A stretch of 64,000 bases of DNA from Poa pratensis (lineage: Eukaryota > Streptophyta > Magnoliopsida > Poales > Poaceae): the NCBI GenBank assembly GCA_947311845.1, contig CAMZMU010000049.1, forward strand, positions 7,461,451 to 7,525,450, written 5' to 3'. Position 1 is the stretch's first letter. Each line of letters begins with the position of its first letter. The notes beneath the pieces are model-generated. The model was given only the letters and a program-made list of their open reading frames with translations, was not told the DNA's origin and searched no databases. The translations under genes and the position numbers were made by a program. Positions 57,665 to 64,000 of the stretch are shown piece by piece.

Positions 57665-60049
57665 TGAAAGGACAAGGATGTCGCCTAGGGGGGGGGGGGG
57701 TGAATAGGCGATTAAAACTTTTCCGGTTAAAGGCTTGCTAATTGCGGAATAAAACTATGTGTTTAAATTAACAAGCCAACAACCTAAATAAACTAGGCTC
57801 ACCTATGTGCACCAACAACTTATGCTAAGCAAGACAAGCAACAAGGTGATAGCAATAGAAATACTTCAAGCACGAAGGCTATCACAAAGTAAAGTGCATA
57901 AGTAAAAGGCTCGGGTATAGAAATAACCGAGGCACGCGGAGACGAGGATGTATTCCCGAGTTCCTCCTTGTTAAGGGAGTACGTCTCGTTGGAGAGGTGT
58001 GAGGCACCACAAAGGTCGATCTCAACGCCACAAAGGCTCACCCTATTCTCCGATGAACCGCACCACAAAGGTTTGGTTCACCATCCACAATCGGTATTCC
58101 TTCGAGGCGGAATCCGGAGCCTTTCAACAACAATCCGAGGCACAACCCATAATGGATTGGGGGCTCCCGAACGGCTTCAAGTGACCACACAAGGGTCCAA
58201 CCACCACAAAGGCGTCTAGGGTCCAAGGACCCAAGAGTAACAAGTTCACAAGATTTCAACTTCCACGAATCCTCGTGGAGAGCACACCGATGCACCAAAT
58301 GCAAAAGGCAAGAGCACAAGTGCTCAAGTCCTCCACTCTCAAATTCCAACAAAGCAACAAATGCTTATGGGGGAATAAGAGAGGAAGAACAAAGAGGAGA
58401 ACCACTCAAGAACTCCAAGAACTAGATCCACTATGTTCCCCTCACTTAGAGGAGAGATTGATTGGTGGAAATGTAGATCTAGGTCTTCTCCTTCAATCCT
58501 CCAAAGATCAAAGAGTTTGGGTGGAGGGATTGAGAGATATCAAGGAAATGAGCTTGCAACAATGAAGGAGAGAGAAAGCAATTCGTGCTGGGCAGAGCTA
58601 ACTGGCTGGAGGTAGGTGGAGGGGTATTTATACCCCTCCCAGAAAAAGAGCCGTTGCAGCCAGTTTTGCACCGGAGTTTCCGGTCCAAGTGACGGAAACT
58701 CCGGCCTGGGGCGGAAACTCCGGCCTACAGAGGCCGGAAACTCCGCCCCCACCAGGGGCTGAGCACCAAAAGTCACAGAGCAGCTCGGGCAGAGAATCCG
58801 GCCACAGAGGCCGGATACTCCGGACCAGGGACGGAGACTCCGGCCCAAGGGCCAGGAGCTGAACAACAAAAACTTCGACAGGGAAACCCAAGGACCGGAG
58901 ACTCCGGTCCAGAAGGCCGGAGACTCCGGCCTGAAAGCAGTGAAACTGCAGATCCTGAAATGCAATAACTTTCTCATATGAACTCCAAAACAGGTGAATC
59001 CAATGCGTTGGAAAGGTAACAACAAGAGCTTTGCTACAAAAAGTGGAAATATTAAGGGTCACAAATATAGAGGAGATACCACACATGGAAGGTGTGGACC
59101 TTATCTCGAGGAGGACCGGTAATATTTCCAACACCGAGAATGCAACAAGATTTTCATCCGAACTCCGTTTTCTATGATCTTGGGCTTGTTCCGAAGATAA
59201 CCACAAGCACTACAAGACCATGCATATTCACATCATAGTCCATCATGTGAGGAGGAGAACACAAGAGGAGAGTTTGACCTCTCTACAAAAGACGAACCGG
59301 TAAAACCTCCAACATCAAAAACATCACAAGATATTCAAATGGAATCCGTTTTTGATGAACTAGAGCTTGGTATGGAGATTAACACAAGCTCTAAATTCTC
59401 TCATGGATAAAAGCCAAATAAGAACCAAGAAAGATGATAATGCCAAGTATGCAAAGGTTTGAGCTCTCCACAAAGATGCGATCAAGTTACTCACTTGAGA
59501 ACCCCTCTTGATAGTACGCCGTCTATCCTAAACCCGGTCTCCCACTAACACCACGAGACCGGTAAAATAGAAACCCTATCAAGATCATACCTTTGCCTTG
59601 CGCATTCCACTTGAGCTAGATGATGACGATCTTGACTCTCTCAAGATGGAACACCTTTCTTGATTGTGCTTGCTAGCACATGCTTGATGAAGACTTCTCC
59701 AAATGCTCCCCCATACTCCATTATGGGAGAGCCTCGCTAAGCTCCGTCTTCATGTAACAACTTGCGCTTCATATTCTTCTCTTGATATAGATGATGGCTT
59801 GGAGATAAACATGAAGTTCACTCAATCTTCTTTTCCAAGCCATGCTTGCAATAAGCTCAACTCTTCACATGACCATTCTTCATATAAACCCTTGGATGGA
59901 ACCTTGGTCATCATATAATCTTCTAGAGTCCAACACATGAACTCCAATTTCTATGGACAAGATCTACAAGTATATCTCAAGCAAACATTAGTCCATAAGG
60001 ATTGTCATTAATTACCAAAACCACGCATGGGGCAACACATGCACTTTCA
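57665..60049 (-). repeat. 3' LTR of the minus-strand copia-type element
   Basis: 2385 bp, plus-strand ends TGAAAGGACAAGG and GCACTTTCA. Homologous in reverse to 20000-22555 and 39161-41207. TATAAATA (minus) at 58625-58632, with a palindrome array (CCGGAAACTCCGG type) at 58670-58940 upstream of it in the minus direction. A run of 13 G near 57691-57703 is a likely base-call problem. Confidence 0.9.
58670..58940 (-). repeat. Array of CCGGAAACTCCGG-like palindromes
   Basis: About ten imperfect copies next to the LTR TATA box, each a GGA/TCC-rich near-palindrome. Third member of the series with 21131-21470 and 40030-40220. Confidence 0.8.
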
Positions 60050-60064
60050 ATCTCCCCCATTTTG
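60050..60064 (-). other. Polypurine tract
   Basis: Minus strand AAAATGGGGGAGAT adjoining the 3' LTR; the same as 19986-19998. Confidence 0.8.
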
Positions 60065-63000
60065 GTAATTGATGACAATCCCTTTTACGAGGGTTTATAT
60101 AATGAATTAAGCAACCATGCAACACAAAGAGCAAGGATGCAAGAGAAGAAAGGCAAATGCTTAAGAACAAACTAAAGCATAAAACCAAATTCCCTTAAAC
60201 CCTCTAAACTTCTCCCCCATTGGCATCGATTGCCGAAATGGGAAGAAAAATTTAGAAGGCCAATATAGTAAGAGCTCCCCCATAATGTGTGCATTTCTCA
60301 TAATATGAGTGAAATCAAATGCACATATCCAATGACGAATATATGGAGGGAGATCAAACTATATCGAGGATCCAAAAGTTGCAAAAGAATATCAAAGAGA
60401 AAGATACTTCGACGAAAGAAGTAACCAATCAAAGGATCCGAAAAAGTGTTCTCAAAATCAAGAGGGAACTCCCCAAGGTACGTGCACAAAGTAGGATTGC
60501 ATTTTAATATGTTGTGCACAACATGGAATCCTCACTCCCTCTTAGAAATTTTGAACACCAACAAGCTCATTAAGATGCAAACGCATAACAAATAAAAACA
60601 AAGCTTGTGCCATTTAGAAACCACCAAAGAATCAAAAAGAATAAAGGTGGTCACTAAAGAATTGGAATACCAATTAAAGATGTAACTATTCTCATGTGTA
60701 TAAGTTTCTAAGTAGACACCAATCACGAAGATATAAGTCCACAAATAAACATGTACACACAAAATAGGTACAACGGTAAAGAACATGATATCCAAGGGAA
60801 GTCATAAATACACATAAGATTTGCTTAAAAGCATAGCACAAAGCTCAATTTTATCTTAAAGGGATATAGATGAACTTCCAACACATACTCATCATAGCAT
60901 CAAAAATATCCACAAGGGATAAAGTGAAAAATGGGATGCTCCGAGAAAGATAACAAGTATCGCAAAAGGCAAATGATTTTGAAAAGCATCAATATTGCAT
61001 ATGTGAGACATAGAGTAGAAAGTGCTAGATTAACATATATGGGATTGATGAATCATGAAAATGATTATATATATTCCCCTTGATATGTAATCATCCCGGC
61101 TTGCCCACATTTGCAACAAAGTTGTTTTGCAAGAACCAAATGAATTGCAACAAAAGAGATTCATGCCATGAAACAACCTACACAAGGTTGAAAGCTAGAA
61201 AAGTATGCATGAGGTAGATACTTGTTACCGAGATAGCATTGGTGATGTAGAAGATAAGAGTTCACGATCATCCGAGCTTGGCTCCAATAAGCACATGGTG
61301 ATAACACCTTCCTTGTAATGAGACAAGCTTCCAATGCATCTCCAATGTACCTAAAACAAATTCAAGTACAAATGGTACCCAAACTCATTGGGTCCAAAGT
61401 AGTTAGAGCAACTACAATACATAGGACAAACTCCACATAAATATGTGCATATTGATATGAAATTGAATTTCATGCACATCTTAGCCATTTAGGATTTGAT
61501 GGAGTTTATCCTATATATTGGATCAACGAAAGTAAGCATGCCATAAGATATACATATAATAAATATGCATGCACATGACTTTCAAGAACCAAACGAGATA
61601 CAATTTGGACAAAACACCAAGTAAACCAACAAAGCACACACAAGTGTGACAAGAAAACAAATTGCCCAAATTATATCAAAGACCCAAATCAACACATGAT
61701 TGAAGATACCACTTTGAAAAGATACCAAATGAAATAAGATACCAATTGATGAAAATATCATCAAGGAATAAACCAAACCCTCTACACTTTTCATGATGGC
61801 ACAAGTACCAAGACGAAAAATGTTTGTCTTCCAAGGAGACACGTCATCGGGATCAAATATCAAATGAAGACAACTAATGTTCAAAAAGCATATAGGATTG
61901 CTCCCCCAAGATGTGTGCATTATTTATGATTTTGCATTTGAATACAAAATGCACACAATGAGATCATCACTCTCCATATATATATATTATTCAAACACTA
62001 GTCATGTTCAAGAAAGGCAAGAAATTGCAATACCAATTTAAAGAACGGTGTTTTACTCAAAGTAGGATAGCTTCCCAAAGAATAGTGCATTATCAAGAAG
62101 TATGACTTTTGAATGTCAATGCACAAGAATTGGATCATTGCTTTTCCCAACTCAAGAAAGCACAAAACAAATTTTGTAGAGCAAAAGGATCCAAAAGATA
62201 CAAGGAAGACAAATGAGAGTTAGATCAAAACAAATCCTTGGCAATCAAATAAGGCAATTCAAAGCAAGAGCCAAAGTGAATATGATCAATATATTTACCA
62301 CAATATGATTATCACTTGTCAAGACAAGTAATGTATGGAGATATTTCTCGGTGGTGGATTGCAAAGATATATTCAAGATCATATTCACAAAACATAAGCA
62401 TATGGCAAAGGATAGGAATTAAAAGCCATGCTTAGATAGATAGATATTCTTGATAGCTTCAAATCACGATCATGCAAAGCAACTCCAAGAGTAGCTTGAA
62501 GCAATTGGTTTCCCAAAAGATATATGAGAACATATTTAGGGAAAGCCATATCAAGAATTCCATCACAAACAAGATCCAACGGTGAGGACAAAAAACATTT
62601 AAGCAAAATGGAACTTGTTTGAGCAACATGCCACAAGGAATAAGATAATGAAGAATATCAATTCTAGGTGGCAAACCTCACATGTTCACATTTTCTAGGC
62701 TTGTAATATGCACATAGCTTATTACTCCCCCATAATGTGATAATCCATTTATTTTAAAACAAGAGGCAAACAAAACCAACTCGAGAAATTAATGGACATT
62801 ATAGAATTTGAATTTCTCATGAGCATGACATACCACATAGAGAATAGATAATATTAATATATCAACACTAAGTGGTATTCCTCATGTACACACATTTTAG
62901 GATTGTGAAGTGCACGAAGCATATCACTCCCCAAAATGGATAGTCCATTAATCTCTCAAAGAGAGCCAACAAGATAAGATATCAAATAAAAGCAATAAGG

Positions 63001-63298
63001 CTCAAACAAGTAAATGGTGTGCAAACCAACATACACATACTTGATTTCTCAAGATAAGTAAGTAGAGAGCACAACACATACAAACACTAGCAAGGTACAA
63101 AACCTAACACATGCAAGGGTGCAAGCAACTTTCAATGTATATATGATTTAAATAAAAGTTACCGCAAGGAGGAACATTGGATATGAGATAGAACAATATA
63201 ATCCAAATGACTTGACTTGAGAGAATATAATTGATGAAGATCCCTTAATTCTTCATGATGTAGCCAAGTCTCCAATGCCCTCCAACAACACCTATTGA
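60065..63298 (-). other. Long AT-rich non-coding tail of the copia-type element
   Basis: More than 3 kb with only short, featureless ORFs on either strand. It has scattered repeats of a CTCCCCCATAATGTG-type motif followed some bases later by GTGCAT and TTATGATT-like stretches (about 60270-60310, 61900-61945, 62720-62750, 62920-62950), hinting at degenerate internal repetition. Confidence 0.65.
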
Positions 63299-64000
63299 TC
63301 AAGTTTTAGCTTGTTGGTCCCCAACCAAGTTGGGTCCTAAGAGGTTAGTCACAATAGGTTTGGCAACCCAAATGGTTCTTTTCTTGACACCACTTTGAGT
63401 ACCAACATATTTGGCAAACACATTGCCAACCTTATCCTTCCAAGAGAATAAATATCATCAATATAATGGGGTTGGATAAGGTACCATTTGTGCATGAAGA
63501 AGCAAGGTGACCCTTCTCACGGCATAGGTAGCAACATCTACTTCCTCCTCTCTTCTTAGTTGGAGTCTTGACTTGAGGAGGGTAGCTTGAGTTTGAACTT
63601 GAGGCTTCTTCCCTTGTTGCTTCTCACTAAGAGCCTTCTTCTTCAAAGGGCAAGATCTAACATGGTGCCCTTCAACTTTGCACTTGAAGCAAACAATCTT
63701 GGCCGAATCTTTAACTTGTTCTTGGCCCTTGTTCTTCTTGATAGCTTGGACTTGTTCTTGTTATTGGAGTTGAATCCAAGTCCACTCTTGTCATTGGGGC
63801 GTCTTTGAACACTCAACATATTGTCAAGTGTAGAATCCCCAACATGACGCTTTTCCAAGTCTTTCTTCAAAGAAGTGACTTGGGCCTTGAGCTCATTTAA
63901 TTCCTCTACATGGTTAGTATCAACAAAACACTAGAGGAAGTAGAGCTTCATTGTTAGAGCAACAAGGCAATGAAAGTAATTCATCACAAGATGTAGCAAT
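63299..64000 (-). pseudogene. C-terminal part of copia-type Gag with two zinc knuckles
   Basis: Read on the minus strand from the right edge: a helical stretch (HVEELNELKAQVTSLKKDLE, about 63830-63930), a Lys/Asn/Ser-rich linker, then two CCHC knuckles of CX2CX4HX4C type. These are CFKCKVEGHHVRSC (63650-63691) and CYLCREKGHLASSC (63492-63533). A C-terminal part (KRTIWVAKPIVTNLLGPNLV) ends at TGA 63299-63301. Gag zinc knuckles bind and package element RNA. The helical part, each knuckle and the tail are not all in one frame, so at least three frameshifts are present. The two knuckles separated by a charged linker are usual for long-LTR copia elements of the SIRE/Maximus kind; I do not assign a family name. 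Confidence 0.75.

Larger units (their letters stand above)
57665..64000 (-). mobile_element. Copia-type LTR retrotransposon, 3' part (runs off the right edge)
   Basis: On the minus strand the window holds the end of gag, a 3.2-kb non-coding tail, a polypurine tract and the 3' LTR. The gag stop at 63299-63301 is followed directly by the tail: there is no protease, integrase, RT or RNase H between gag and the 3' LTR. Either pol was deleted or the element is a gag-only, trans-mobilised type. The left flank (57660-57664) is GCTCG; its TSD partner is outside the window. Confidence 0.85.

Overview
This window is intergenic and genic DNA of a large-genome grass. It is probably a member of the Triticeae (wheat, barley, Aegilops or a relative). 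That is an inference from plant-type splice sites, nested Ty3/gypsy and Ty1/copia LTR retrotransposons, a Stowaway MITE and a grass-like GSK3/SHAGGY kinase. Only one gene looks intact and cellular: a clade I-like GSK3/SHAGGY kinase at about 43.9-48.3 kb. Its 12 coding exons join without a break into 410 codons. Most of the rest is nested transposable elements, datable relative to one another from target-site duplications (TSDs) read directly in the sequence.

Layout, left to right. (1) 1-~17.3 kb: a decayed minus-strand Tat-type Ty3/gypsy element, with gag on the right and protease, RT, two RNase H domains and integrase running off the left edge. It is split by a young plus-strand Athila-like element (3599-13938, TSD CTCTA) with near-identical 1.5-kb LTRs, a tRNA-Asp primer site and an extra 154-aa ORF after integrase. 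(2) 17.3-23.3 kb: unannotated DNA, an internally deleted copia-type element (18322-22555, TSD AAAAT) that landed inside a fold-back repeat, and a Stowaway MITE. (3) 23339-38954 (TSD CATTC): a second minus-strand Tat element that is odd in having three LTRs. Between its pol and 3' LTR lies an oppositely transcribed, intron-containing, TATA-driven pseudogene of the 'putative gypsy type transposon' (Transposase_28) family. (4) 39161-41207: a solo LTR (TSD ACACT) of the same copia-type family as in (2). (5) 41.2-43.9 kb: repeated, diverged copies of the kinase gene's own promoter and first exon, followed by the kinase gene. (6) 48.9-49.3 kb: a small broken minus-strand gene. (7) 50111-57525: a Mutator-like element with about 105-bp terminal inverted repeats. 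It carries a truncated MuDR-type transposase gene, a plant-mobile-domain (PMD) gene and a convergent 170-aa ORF with Lys/Gly/Ala/Ser repeats. (8) 57665 to the right edge: a minus-strand copia-type element with its 3' LTR, a long non-coding tail and the C-terminal end of gag with two zinc knuckles.

How the parts relate: all the retroelements show ordinary LTR, primer site, polypurine tract and gag/pol logic, and most coding parts are broken. Each frameshift I examined closely in the young Athila-like element is a one-base loss in a homopolymer run, so base-calling error should be excluded before calling it dead. The items most worth following are the Mutator-like element that pairs a MURA-like gene with a PMD gene and a convergent small gene, the serially duplicated kinase promoter, the palindrome arrays upstream of the TATA box in the copia-type LTRs, and the spliced antisense gene in the Tat element. 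No tRNA or rRNA gene and no CRISPR array was seen.
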